Assembly: GCF_009192745.1 (NCBI RefSeq)
Contig: NZ_VTFV01000002.1
Span: forward strand, 310,001-374,000
Length of the DNA: 64,000 nucleotides
From: Arthrobacter citreus
GTDB taxonomy: Bacteria; Actinomycetota; Actinomycetes; Actinomycetales; Micrococcaceae
Direction of reading: 5' to 3'
The notes under the pieces were generated by a model. It worked only from the letters and a program-made list of their open reading frames with translations, was not told where the DNA came from and did no database searches. The position numbers and the translations under genes are program-made. Positions 33,845 to 42,578 of this stretch are shown here, in pieces. Numbering within the stretch: position 1 is the first letter of the stretch; each line of letters starts with the position of its first letter.

Positions 33845-35389
33845 GTGCCAGCTGACGAAATGAACAGGAATATGGAAACGACCACCGACCTTGTGCAGGA
33901 ACCGCCCGTTGATCCAGTGGCGCTGCGGATTTACGTTAACGGCGAATGGAACGAGGGCAGGGGTGCCGCGCTGGTCTCTGCGAATCCCTCACGGCCCGGA
34001 GAAACTGTTGCGCACGGGTCGGAAGCGATCCCGTCCGATGTAGGCGCGGCGATGGCGGCAGCCCGGTCAGCCGCGCGTGGCTGGGCCCGCACTCCTATGC
34101 ATGAGCGTGGAGCGGTGCTTATACGGGCTGCAGAGCACCTCGAAACCAACACCGAGGCGTGGGGACTCGAGCTGGCACGCGAGGAGGGAAAGACCCTGGC
34201 GGAAGGTATTGGGGAGGTAGCGCGGGCCGCCCAAATCCTCCGGTATTACGGCAATGAGGGTGACAGGCCGGTTGGAGAGGTTTTCTCGTCTCCGCGCCGG
34301 GGTGAACGTATCCTCGTTGCGCGCAGGCCCTTGGGGGTTGTTGGGGTAATAACGCCGTTCAACTTTCCGATCGCCATCCCGGCGTGGAAGATCGCGCCCG
34401 CACTCGTTTATGGGAACACCGTGGTGTTCAAACCCGCGAGCCTGGTGCCGCTCCTGGCCATGCGGCTGGTGCAGGCGCTGGACGCGGCCGGGCTGCCGCC
34501 CGGTGTCCTAAACCTGGTGTTTGGCCCGGGTGAACTTGGCAACGAATTGCTTGAGCACCCCGAGCTGGACGGCGTAACCTTCACTGGATCCACACGCGTG
34601 GGCCGTGCCATTTCCGGAAAAGCCGCACAAAGGGGAATCCCGGTTCAGGCGGAGTTGGGCGGAAAGAATGCGGCCATCGTCCTGGCCGATGCGGATCTTG
34701 AGCTCGCCGTTGAACAGGTCCTTTCCGGAGCGTTCCGCTCCAGTGGGCAGAAATGCACCGCGACGTCCCGATTGATCCTCCAGGAAGAAATCGCAGACGA
34801 ATTCCTGGAACGGCTCCAGGCCCGTCTGCGGCACTGGGTCGTTGGCGACCCGGTGGATCCTGCCACTCACATGGGCCCGGTGGTATCCGCTTCGGCCGCC
34901 GAGGAAATACGCGCCGGTATCCGTACCGCTCTGGACCAGGGCGCCAAGCTGGTCTGCGGAAGCACCCCGGACCCCGCTGAAAGCGAAACATGCCAGGCCG
35001 CAGGCAGTTTCCTGGCGCCTTCGGTCTTGGAGGTGCCGGCGGGGACCATGGCCCGGAAGAATACTGCATGGCGGGAGGAACTATTCGGACCAGTGCTGGC
35101 CGTACGCCGTGCAGCGGATGCTCAGGACGCCTTCGACCTTGCCAACGAAAGTGAATTCGGACTGAGCGCCGCAGTATTTACCCAGGACACCACCCTCGTC
35201 CTGGCCGCCATGGATGATCTGGACGTCGGCATTCTGCACATAAACTCCGAATCGGCAGGGGCGGATCCGCACGTTCCCTTCGGGGGAACGAAAAAGTCCG
35301 GATACGGCCCCAAGGAACAGGGCGGCGCTGCCCGGGAGTTCTTCACCCACACCACTACTGTCTATCTGCGCGGAGGTATTCCGGCATGA
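33845..35389 (+). CDS. NAD(P)-dependent aldehyde dehydrogenase
   Basis: A 514-residue aldehyde dehydrogenase. The cofactor motif is FTGSTRVGRAI, the general base Glu lies in AELGGKNAAIVL, and the nucleophile is the Cys in SGQKCTATSRLI. The C-terminal PFGGTKKSGYGPKEQG is also typical. It resembles semialdehyde dehydrogenases (succinate, glutarate or 2-oxoglutarate semialdehyde) and benzaldehyde dehydrogenases. It most likely oxidises the aldehyde released by the aldolases. The GTG start is tentative; the ATG at 33860 is an alternative. The stop overlaps the next start. Confidence 0.88.
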   Translation: MPADEMNRNMETTTDLVQEPPVDPVALRIYVNGEWNEGRGAALVSANPSRPGETVAHGSEAIPSDVGAAMAAARSAARGWARTPMHERGAVLIRAAEHLETNTEAWGLELAREEGKTLAEGIGEVARAAQILRYYGNEGDRPVGEVFSSPRRGERILVARRPLGVVGVITPFNFPIAIPAWKIAPALVYGNTVVFKPASLVPLLAMRLVQALDAAGLPPGVLNLVFGPGELGNELLEHPELDGVTFTGSTRVGRAISGKAAQRGIPVQAELGGKNAAIVLADADLELAVEQVLSGAFRSSGQKCTATSRLILQEEIADEFLERLQARLRHWVVGDPVDPATHMGPVVSASAAEEIRAGIRTALDQGAKLVCGSTPDPAESETCQAAGSFLAPSVLEVPAGTMARKNTAWREELFGPVLAVRRAADAQDAFDLANESEFGLSAAVFTQDTTLVLAAMDDLDVGILHINSESAGADPHVPFGGTKKSGYGPKEQGGAAREFFTHTTTVYLRGGIPA

Positions 35390-36285
35390 GCTCCGCTGTG
35401 CACACGGACCCTGGGCTTCGGAACATCCGCGTCATGGTCGTGGGGGCTGGGACCATGGGCGGGCAGATTGCCATGACGGCCGCGCTCGCGGGATTCCCAA
35501 CCATCCTTCAGGACATCTCAGCTGAGGGCCTGACCGCAGCGGAACACGATTTGGCGCGCTGGGCCAAGGGCCGGGTGGGCAAGCAAAAGTTGAGGGAGGA
35601 GGACGCGTCAGCGGCGCTGGGCCGCATCGAGTATGCAGGCGACCTGTCCGCAGCGGCCCGTGCCGACGTCGTCATCGAAGCCGCTACTGAGCGGCTGGAA
35701 ATCAAGCGGGACATTTTCGCGGAACTTGGGCGCATTTGCCCGCCCCATACGATCCTTGTCACCAATTCCTCGACGCTGGGGTCCTCCAAGATCGCGGGGG
35801 AGTCAGGCCGGCCCGACAAAGTCTGCAACATGCACTTCTTTAATCCGGCCCTGGTGATGAAGTGCGTCGAGGTGGTGCGCAATGACGCCACTTCGCAGCA
35901 GACTGTGGAGGCGGTCATGGCGCTGGCGCGAGCGTTCGGCAAGGAACCTGTGCTGATTAACCGGGAGGTTCCCGGGTTTATTGCCAACCGCCTGATGGGG
36001 GCGGTTCAACGGGAGGCCCTGGCGCTGGCAGAGGCCGGCGTGGCCTCCCGTGAGGACATTGATTCCACCGCCCGGACTGCCCTCGGCCATCCCCTGGGCC
36101 CGTTCGAGCTCATGGACATGGTGGGACTCGACGTCATTCACTTCATCGCCGAGTGCACCTACGCGGAGACGGGGGATACCGCGGATAAACCGAATGCCGC
36201 GGTTGCTGCGCTGGTGGAACAGGGGCGCCTGGGCCGGAAAACGGGGGCAGGGTTCTACGAGTACGCGCGGGCCGCTGCCGGCTAG
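35386..36285 (+). CDS. 3-hydroxyacyl-CoA dehydrogenase (3-hydroxybutyryl-CoA type)
   Basis: A 299-residue NAD-dependent dehydrogenase. The Rossmann motif VVGAGTMGGQIAMTAA is near the N-terminus, followed by TNSSTLGSSKIA and the catalytic His region MHFFNPALVMKCVEVV. EVPGFIANRLM and a helical C-terminal domain complete it. The one-domain length fits 3-hydroxybutyryl-CoA dehydrogenase, giving acetoacetyl-CoA. It is the last gene of the island and is followed by the repeated terminator. Confidence 0.92.
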   Translation: MSSAVHTDPGLRNIRVMVVGAGTMGGQIAMTAALAGFPTILQDISAEGLTAAEHDLARWAKGRVGKQKLREEDASAALGRIEYAGDLSAAARADVVIEAATERLEIKRDIFAELGRICPPHTILVTNSSTLGSSKIAGESGRPDKVCNMHFFNPALVMKCVEVVRNDATSQQTVEAVMALARAFGKEPVLINREVPGFIANRLMGAVQREALALAEAGVASREDIDSTARTALGHPLGPFELMDMVGLDVIHFIAECTYAETGDTADKPNAAVAALVEQGRLGRKTGAGFYEYARAAAG

Positions 36286-36302
36286 CAGTGTTCAAGACGC
36301 GA

Positions 36303-36348
36303 AAACCGGCCCCGCACTTGCGCGGGGCCGGTTTTTTCTGCGCTCCGG
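36303..36348. terminator. Terminator at the end of the catabolic island; right copy of the flanking repeat
   Basis: The same hairpin as at 18334, with a 13 bp stem and loop ACTTGC. Six T, CT, then GCGCTCCGG follow. It differs from the left copy by one inserted base and one substitution over about 45 bp. It separates the island from a convergent gene and probably works in both directions. Confidence 0.88.
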
Positions 36349-36349
36349 A

Positions 36350-37354
36350 CTAGGCCGGAACCGGAGTGAACTTGGCACGGTCCACCCGGCGGTGGAAGCG
36401 CATGCCTGCCAGCCCGCCGAGGATAGCGCCGACCAGGCTGACCACCACGGTGGCCAGCAGTGCCAGCCAGGAACCGGCGCTGACGTCACCAAGATCCTGC
36501 GGCAGCGGTGCGACGGAGTTGAGCTGGGTAAGACTGCGGATGTCGTCGTTGAAGATCAGGCCAAGGATTATGACGACGGCGGCGGCCACCAGGGCCCACA
36601 GCCAGACGGCGACCCCCTGCTTGGCTCCGTTGAAGCGGGCCATCCGTCCGGCGACGTAGCCGCCGGCGTAGTAGGCCAGCAGCAGGACTATCAGGGTGAT
36701 GATCGCGCCGATCAGCCCGGAGGACTGGTTGGCGGCGGCCTGGTCCAGGGCGGCCCCCAGGTCCGTATCGGTGGAGACACCGACGGCGGCGCCAATGGCG
36801 GCAGCAAGCGCGGAGAGCAGCACCACCATTCCGGTGGCGGTCAGCCAGCCAAAGAACGCTGCGCCAAACTTGATGCCGCCAAAACGCTCGCGTTCGGCTG
36901 CCAGGAGTGCCTCCCGGTTCGGCATCACGGGCTCTTCGGCCGTCCGGGCAGAGCCGGTGTGCTCGGCGGCGGCCGCGGCGCGTACGTCACCGTTTTCGCG
37001 GTGCGTGGCCCGCCGGGTGCTCCCTGCGGGTGCGTCCCCGCTCCGGTAGGCGGCGTCGTTCGGGTCCCTGGTTCCGGTGATGCCGGTGTTCAGGACTTCC
37101 GTGTCGTTGCTGCGCGACCCGGCCCGGTGTCCGGTGGGATCCGCATACTCGGTGGAGCCGGCACGGCCGGCGGATCCCGCACGGCCGGTGGTTTCGGCCT
37201 GCGGCGGGGTTTCCAGCCGGCGGGTGACGTCGGGTTCCTGCGGGGTGTGGTTCGCCTGCGGTGCCGCGGCGTCCGCGTTTCCACCGGCAGGCACGTCCTC
37301 TGCCTGGCGGCGTCGGGGTTCGCCCGCTGCGGTGCTGCCTGAATCGGTACTCAT
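36350..37354 (-). CDS. Membrane protein with long polar N-terminal region
   Basis: A 334-residue protein. Residues 1-150 are low-complexity, rich in Ala, Gly, Arg, Thr and Asp, and probably disordered. Four to five hydrophobic segments follow (for example FGWLTATGMVVLLSALAAAI, GAIITLIVLLLAYYAGGYVAG, ALVAAAVVIILGLIF). The glycine-rich GGYVAGRMARFNGAKQG resembles YrzE/TIGR04086-like membrane proteins, though I am not certain. The start is fixed by AGGAG six bases before the ATG. The function is unknown. Confidence 0.75.
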   Translation of the reverse strand: MSTDSGSTAAGEPRRRQAEDVPAGGNADAAAPQANHTPQEPDVTRRLETPPQAETTGRAGSAGRAGSTEYADPTGHRAGSRSNDTEVLNTGITGTRDPNDAAYRSGDAPAGSTRRATHRENGDVRAAAAAEHTGSARTAEEPVMPNREALLAAERERFGGIKFGAAFFGWLTATGMVVLLSALAAAIGAAVGVSTDTDLGAALDQAAANQSSGLIGAIITLIVLLLAYYAGGYVAGRMARFNGAKQGVAVWLWALVAAAVVIILGLIFNDDIRSLTQLNSVAPLPQDLGDVSAGSWLALLATVVVSLVGAILGGLAGMRFHRRVDRAKFTPVPA

Positions 37355-37492
37355 CTGTTTCTCCTGTTGCCGTTGGGGGTGCCGGACTGAAGGTGATGAC
37401 TTCATAAGTAACCTTACTGTAGCGTCAGCGGCGCCGGTTCAGCCGGATTCGGCGGTCCTGTGCCTGGCACACCGCGTGGAAGACTGGGCAGC

Positions 37493-37993
37493 ATGGACAC
37501 GGACCTGATTATCACCATCGTCGCCGGCCTGCTGATCGCGGTAGGTGTGGCCGGCATCGTGGTGCCTGTGCTGCCTGGCAGCATCCTGATCCTGCTGGCC
37601 TTCCTGGGCTGGGCCATCGGCGTCAGCAGCGGCGCGGGCTGGTGGTCCTTCGCTTTCGGAGCGCTGTTCGCCCTGAGCGGGCTTTCCGCCAGCGCCGTCC
37701 TGACCGGCCGGAAACTGAAGCAGCGGCAGATCCCCAACCGGTCCGTCCTCATTGGCCTGGCCGCAGGAATCGCCGGGATGTTCTTTATTCCGGTGGTGGG
37801 GCTGATCGTCGGTTTTGCGGGCGGCCTGCTGCTCAGCGAGTTCGCGCGGCAGCGCAGCTTCCCGGCAGCGGCGTCCTCGTCCTGGGCGGCACTGAAGGCC
37901 ACCGGGCTGGGCATGCTGGTGGAACTTGGGCTGGCGCTCGCGGCCGGAACCGCGTGGATTATCGGCGTCTGGATCCACTTCGCCACGCGCTAG
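37493..37993 (+). CDS. DUF456 family membrane protein
   Basis: A 166-residue hydrophobic protein with about five helices. The segments VGVAGIVVPVLPGSILILLAFLGWA and IPVVGLIVGFAGGLLLSEFAR match DUF456 proteins. The ATG before DTDLIITIVAG is used, since the upstream extension is unlike membrane protein sequence. It converges with the DHFR-like gene. The function is unknown. Confidence 0.85.
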   Translation: MDTDLIITIVAGLLIAVGVAGIVVPVLPGSILILLAFLGWAIGVSSGAGWWSFAFGALFALSGLSASAVLTGRKLKQRQIPNRSVLIGLAAGIAGMFFIPVVGLIVGFAGGLLLSEFARQRSFPAAASSSWAALKATGLGMLVELGLALAAGTAWIIGVWIHFATR

Positions 37994-38002
37994 CGCAGCA
38001 GC

Positions 38003-38575
38003 TCACTGGCGGGCGGCCCGTTTTGGCCGGTAGGTCCGGCCAAAGCTCCGCTCCGCCCCCGCAATGATGCCGGTCAGTTCCCAGTCATAGCGCCGGCCGC
38101 CGGGGAAATCGAAGATGCGGATCCCGTCACCCAGCATCACCGGAGCCACGAACACCTGCAGCTCATCAATGAGGCCGTGCTCCAGCGCCTGGCGGGCTAT
38201 GTCCGCGCTGATGATCTGCACGTCTTGCTCCCCGGCAATCTCCCGGGCCCGGCGGACAGCCTCCGCCACGTCACAGTTCAGTGCGGTCACGGTTGGATCC
38301 CCGGCCAGTTCCTCCGGGCGGTGCGTCAGGATGAACTCCGTCCCGGACCAGGCGCCCCCGTATGCCTCAGCGGTGGCCCCCTCCCGCTCATCCTGCTGGG
38401 CCTTGGCGGCGTCATACCCGTTACGGCCGGAGATGATCACGCCCACCGCCTCGGCCATCCGCCCGGTGAGCCCCGGCGGCAGCGGTTCCAGTGCGTCGAA
38501 CCACGCCATGTCGTGGCCGGGTCCGGCAATGAACCCGTCGATCGAACTGGTGAATCCCCATGCGACCTTGCCCAT
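38003..38575 (-). CDS. Dihydrofolate-reductase-like (RibD C-terminal domain) protein
   Basis: A 190-residue protein with the DHFR-like fold: VAWGFTSSIDGFIAGPGHDMAWFD at the N-terminus, GVIISGRNGYD, and IDELQVFVAPVMLGDGIRIFD at the C-terminus. Related to YwjB/YyaP-type putative NADPH reductases. The ATG has GGGAGG six bases upstream. An in-frame extension of 37 codons is rejected. The substrate is unknown; a role in folate synthesis is unlikely. Confidence 0.88.
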   Translation of the reverse strand: MGKVAWGFTSSIDGFIAGPGHDMAWFDALEPLPPGLTGRMAEAVGVIISGRNGYDAAKAQQDEREGATAEAYGGAWSGTEFILTHRPEELAGDPTVTALNCDVAEAVRRAREIAGEQDVQIISADIARQALEHGLIDELQVFVAPVMLGDGIRIFDFPGGRRYDWELTGIIAGAERSFGRTYRPKRAARQ

Positions 38576-38746
38576 GCCCTGCCTCCCGTGCCGTGCCACA
38601 CGCCAGCCGTGTGCAGGCGAAGCTATCCAAGGGACCGGCGGCCCGCAAGGATGCCCACCAGGCCTGCGGACATAAGCTGTCCCCAATCTGGGGAATACTC
38701 AAGGGATGCCGCCCCGGCCAGCTTCCCCGCCCCAAGGACATCGCCA

Positions 38747-39331
38747 ATGACTGAACGAGCCGCCCCGCCCGAACTGGTTGTTGCCGACGCCGCCGCCTGG
38801 CGGGCCTGGCTCCAGGAGAATGATGACGTGAGCGACGGCGTCTGGTTGATCCTGGCGAAAAAGGGGACCCGGATTCCTACGTCGCTCACCTATGCCGAAG
38901 CGCTGGAGGAAGCGCTGTGCAGCGGCTGGATTGACGGCCGGAGGAACACTGTGGATTCCGCAACGTTCCGGCAGCACTTCACGCCCAGGCGGGCGCGGTC
39001 CCTGTGGTCGAAGCGGAACGTGGAACTGGTCGCCGGACTGATCCAGGCGGGCCGCATGCGGGTGCGGGGGCAGGCCGAAATTGACCGGGCCCAGGCAGAC
39101 GGCCGATGGGACCGGGCCTACGGAGGACCCGCGGCGCTTGAAGTTCCAGCTGAGCTCGACGCTGCACTGGCGGCTGCCCCGGACGCGGCTGCGGCTTTCG
39201 CGGACCTGGGCCGCTCAGCCCGGTATCCGATCCTCCACCAGGTTGTCACGGCGCCCAACGATGCCGTGCGGGCCGCTCGAATCGCCAGGCAGGTGGCCAG
39301 GCTGGCCGACGGGCCACTCTCGGCCGATTAG
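38747..39331 (+). CDS. YdeI/OmpD-associated family protein
   Basis: A 194-residue protein. The core ELVVADAAAWRAWLQENDDVSDGVWLILAKKGT, TYAEALEEALCSGWIDGRR and HFTPRRARSLWSKRNVE is characteristic of YdeI-like proteins. AAGGA precedes the ATG. The long open frame further upstream is antisense to the DHFR-like gene and not real. Its stop overlaps the stop of the convergent S10 peptidase gene. The molecular function is not established for the family. Confidence 0.85.
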   Translation: MTERAAPPELVVADAAAWRAWLQENDDVSDGVWLILAKKGTRIPTSLTYAEALEEALCSGWIDGRRNTVDSATFRQHFTPRRARSLWSKRNVELVAGLIQAGRMRVRGQAEIDRAQADGRWDRAYGGPAALEVPAELDAALAAAPDAAAAFADLGRSARYPILHQVVTAPNDAVRAARIARQVARLADGPLSAD

Positions 39332-40854
39332 TCCGCGGGCGGTGCTACGAACTCGGCCAAGGCGGCAAGCTGCCCCAGCCGTGCTTCGGGCTGCAGGTAC
39401 ATCATGTGCCCGGCCTCGTAATAGTGGTGCGTGAACCGTGAGCGGGCCGCGTCGGACAAACGCAGGTGCGCCCAAACGTACTCGGCCGCGAAATGGGGCG
39501 TGGCGCCGTCGTAATAGCCGTAGTCAACGTGCACCCGCAGGCTCGGGTTGTGTGCCATCAGCCGTTCAAGGGTCTTTGTGACATCAATGGGTACGCCCTC
39601 GAACTCCTTGTAGCTCCACGGCTGGACCCTGCCGGTGAGGACTTCGTACGGCAGGTCGTTCTCGTAGCCGAGCTCGGCGCGGACGTAGTGGTTGATCGCT
39701 GCAGCGTAGGGGCCGTTGATGGCGGCGAGGCTGGGATCGTCCCAGTTGACCGAGGCCTGCGGGTCCTCCGCGGGAGCGGTGAAGCGCCCATCGATCCGCC
39801 CTACGGCCAGTCCCTGGTCCCGGAGCAGCTCGGCGGAGAACTGGGCATAGTCCCAGCGCAGGTTGGTGCGGCGGATAAACCCGGGGTCCAGGGTGGTGAG
39901 TTCGGCAAGGCGCTGGACAGCGGCGTCGTACTCCTCCGTGGTGAGCCGGGAGCCCTGGCTGAGCGCATAGCCGTAGTCCCTCGCCGCATACTCCTCTGCC
40001 TCACGCACCACATCGGCCAGTTCACGGTCCGGATGCCGCCCGTGGAAGTGCGCTATCGCCGCGTAGGTGGGCAGGTGAAGGGCGTACGGCGTGTCCACAC
40101 CCGGTGCGAACATGACGGTGCCCAGGTTCAGGACGGTGGAGATCAGCCCAAGCCCGTTGACAGACATGCCGTACGCGTCAAAGAGGCGCCCGGCGACGGC
40201 GACGGCACGCAGGGTGCCGTAGGACTCTCCCACCAGGTATTTCGGGCTCAGCCAGCGGTTGTTGCGGGTGGTCCAGAGCCGGATCACTTCCGCCACCAGG
40301 TCCCGGTCCTGCTCGAAGGCGTGGAATTCATCCGCGGTGTTGCCGTCCACAACCCGGGAGAAGCCGGTGTTCACGGGATCGATCATCACCAGGTCGGCAT
40401 GCTCCAGCAGTGTCTGCGGGTTGTCGACCAGGCCGTACGGGGGAGGGGTGAGGTTCCCGGCATCGCCGGAGTTCACGAGCCGGGGACCCAGCAGGCCAAG
40501 GTGCAGCCACACGGAGGATGAGCCGGGTCCGCCGTTGAACGCGAAGACCACCGGGCGGGGGTTCGGAGTTTCTTCCGCGGCGTGGTTGGCCGTGTAAGCG
40601 GTCAGGAAGATCTCTGCCTTGGGCTTGAATCCGTCTGCCTTGCCGTCGGAAGTTTCCTCCCGGCGGAACACCACACGGCCGGTAGTGGAGGTGTATTCCA
40701 GGCCGGAGGGCAGCCGGTGGCTGCGCTGCACCAGGTCATCGGCCACTTCCGCAGGGCTGCCGGTGTCCGACGCCGATGCTGCGGACGGTGTCCCGGTGGG
40801 CGGTGCGCTCGTGGGTTCCGAAGCGGGGCTGGTCTCTGCGGGCTGTGAAGGCAT
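39328..40854 (-). CDS. Serine carboxypeptidase-like (S10) protein
   Basis: A 508-residue alpha/beta-hydrolase of the S10 family. The oxyanion motif is FAFNGGPGSSSVWLHLGLLGP, the nucleophile lies in LVGESYGTLRA, an Asp in RVHVDYGYYDGATP, and the catalytic His in YYEAGHMMYL. The first 40 residues are Ser/Thr/Ala/Pro-rich and show no clear signal peptide, so location is uncertain. TAGGCT ends six bases before the ATG, which suggests a leaderless mRNA. A CRP-like site lies about 38 bp upstream of the presumed start. Confidence 0.88.
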   Translation of the reverse strand: MPSQPAETSPASEPTSAPPTGTPSAASASDTGSPAEVADDLVQRSHRLPSGLEYTSTTGRVVFRREETSDGKADGFKPKAEIFLTAYTANHAAEETPNPRPVVFAFNGGPGSSSVWLHLGLLGPRLVNSGDAGNLTPPPYGLVDNPQTLLEHADLVMIDPVNTGFSRVVDGNTADEFHAFEQDRDLVAEVIRLWTTRNNRWLSPKYLVGESYGTLRAVAVAGRLFDAYGMSVNGLGLISTVLNLGTVMFAPGVDTPYALHLPTYAAIAHFHGRHPDRELADVVREAEEYAARDYGYALSQGSRLTTEEYDAAVQRLAELTTLDPGFIRRTNLRWDYAQFSAELLRDQGLAVGRIDGRFTAPAEDPQASVNWDDPSLAAINGPYAAAINHYVRAELGYENDLPYEVLTGRVQPWSYKEFEGVPIDVTKTLERLMAHNPSLRVHVDYGYYDGATPHFAAEYVWAHLRLSDAARSRFTHHYYEAGHMMYLQPEARLGQLAALAEFVAPPAD

Positions 40855-41207
40855 CCGTTCAGCCTAACGGCCAAAACCCGGGCTTGTGTGCTGTATCACA
40901 CGTCATCTATAGTTCCACTAGTTCGCTATCAGAAACAGATGTTCAATTATCGAACACATCGTTTTTGGACACGAAGTGGTGGGGAAGCGCGGGTGAGATC
41001 CATTTCGCCGCTCCGCCGCCGCCCGGCCCGGGATGTTGGGATTGCTGGATTTCTGGCTGTGCGCCAGGGCAGCGACATTTTCCTGCGGCCACTTGTCATA
41101 AATGGAACATAGTGTGTTCCCGGTCACAGATCAGGGTATCTTGAGGCGACAGGTTACCGACCGTTCTTTCAGTAATGTTTCCCCAGTCAAAAAATAATGG
41201 AGTTTCA
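40855..41207. promoter_or_regulatory. Control region between the S10 peptidase and MHS transporter genes
   Basis: A 353 bp divergent gap with no gene. On the minus side TAGGCT (40861-40866) lies next to the S10 start, and a CRP/GlxR-like site TGTGT-N6-TCACA (40885-40900) is placed near the class II activator position. Between them and the transporter is GTTCAATTATCGAAC (40941-40955). Its reverse complement matches 13 of 15 bases of the GTTCGATAATCGCAC palindrome recognised by PcaU/PobR-type IclR regulators, as I recall it. TGTTC/GAACA arms (40940-40956) make it symmetric. A second, weaker copy may start at 40921. Confidence 0.4.
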
Positions 41208-42554
41208 ATGACTACTAAAAGCGCGTCTGCTGCGCCGTCCCAGCGGATGAGCCGGGAGGAACGCAAGGTACTTGCGGGCACCCTGGTTGGTACCACCATC
41301 GAGTGGTACGACTTCTTCATCTACGCCCAGGCCGCAGGCTTCGTCCTGGCTACCCTTTACTTCGCGCCCGTCGGTGAAGGCACTGCCCTGGCGCAGATCG
41401 TTTCCTTCGCCTCCATCGGCATCAGCTTCCTGTTCCGTCCGCTGGGCGCCATCGTCGCCGGCCACCTGGGCGACAAGCTCGGCCGCAAGCAGATGCTTGT
41501 GTTCACCCTGATCATGATGGGTGCCGCTACTGCCCTGATCGGCGTGCTGCCCACCTACGCGCAGATCGGCGTCGCAGCACCGATCCTGCTGCTGGTCCTG
41601 CGTATCCTGCAGGGCTTCTCCGCCGGTGGCGAATGGGGCGGTGCTGCTCTGCTCTCCGTTGAGCACGCACCCGTGAACAAGCGCGGCTTCTTCGGTGCCT
41701 ACCCGCAGATCGGCGTTCCCGTCGGCATGATCCTGGCAACGTTCGTCATGTTTGTCATCTCCAGCACCCTCAGCGAAGAGGCCTTCCTGGAGTGGGGCTG
41801 GCGCATTCCGTTCCTGTTCTCCGTTGTCCTGATCTTCGTGGGCTACTTCATCCGCCGCTCGGTCGATGAAAGCCCGGTCTTCAAGGAGATGCAGCAGCGC
41901 AAGAAGGAATCCTCAGCTCCGCTGGGACAGCTGTTCAAGTACAACTCCCGCGAGGTCATCCTTGCCGCACTGATCTTCATCGCCAACAACGCAGCCGGCT
42001 ACCTGGTTATCGCGTTCTTCGCCTCCTACGCCGGCAAGGCGCTGGGCATGGAACGTCCGGCCGTGCTGCTGGCCACCACCGTAGGCTCCTTCGGCTGGCT
42101 GATCTTCACGATGTACGGCGGCATGCTCTCTGACAAGATCGGCCGGGTGCGCACCTTCCAGATCGGCTACGCCTGGGTGTTCCTGTGGGCCATTCCGATG
42201 TTCCTGCTGATCGACACCGCCAACGTGTTCCTGTTCGGCCTGTCCATCTTTGTGCTGACCATCGGCCTGGGCCTCTCCTACGGACCGCAGTCGGCGCTGT
42301 ACGCCGAGATGTTCCCGGCCCGTGTCCGCTACTCCGGCGTCTCCATCGGCTACGCGCTCGGTGCCATCCTGGGCGGCGCATTTGCGCCCATGATTGCCGA
42401 GATGCTGCTGAACGCGACCGGCTGGTCCGGCTCCATCGGCATCTACATCATGGTGCTCTGCGTGATCTCCTTCGTGGCAGTGACCATGGTCAAGGAAACC
42501 AAGGGCGCCGATCTTGGCGTCGAGGAATCGCACCGGGCTCCGCAGCCCAAGTAG
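41208..42554 (+). CDS. MHS-family MFS transporter (organic acid/osmolyte:H+ symporter)
   Basis: A 448-residue, 12-helix member of the metabolite:H+ symporter family. Hallmarks are TLVGTTIEWYDFFIYAQAAGFV, FLFRPLGAIVAGHLGDKLGRKQMLV, LRILQGFSAGGEWGGAALLSVEHAP and, late, YGPQSALYAEMFPARVRYSGVSIGY. Members carry proline/betaine, shikimate, citrate, 2-oxoglutarate or aromatic acids. An IclR-like operator upstream hints at aromatic or dicarboxylic acid, but the substrate is unknown. GGAG precedes the ATG. Confidence 0.92.
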   Translation: MTTKSASAAPSQRMSREERKVLAGTLVGTTIEWYDFFIYAQAAGFVLATLYFAPVGEGTALAQIVSFASIGISFLFRPLGAIVAGHLGDKLGRKQMLVFTLIMMGAATALIGVLPTYAQIGVAAPILLLVLRILQGFSAGGEWGGAALLSVEHAPVNKRGFFGAYPQIGVPVGMILATFVMFVISSTLSEEAFLEWGWRIPFLFSVVLIFVGYFIRRSVDESPVFKEMQQRKKESSAPLGQLFKYNSREVILAALIFIANNAAGYLVIAFFASYAGKALGMERPAVLLATTVGSFGWLIFTMYGGMLSDKIGRVRTFQIGYAWVFLWAIPMFLLIDTANVFLFGLSIFVLTIGLGLSYGPQSALYAEMFPARVRYSGVSIGYALGAILGGAFAPMIAEMLLNATGWSGSIGIYIMVLCVISFVAVTMVKETKGADLGVEESHRAPQPK

Positions 42555-42578
42555 TTCTCTCTCACCCCCAACGAGATA

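Noticed and set aside
18605-36285. Calling the island a standard 4-hydroxyphenylacetate (hpa) cluster
   Set aside because: HpaE, HpaF and HpaG are absent and C-C hydrolase, CoA-transferase and glutaryl-CoA dehydrogenase genes are present, so the pathway must differ.
38177-38746. Upstream extension of the YdeI-like frame
   Set aside because: It lies antisense to the DHFR-like gene and has no family similarity. The ATG at 38747 has a good ribosome site.
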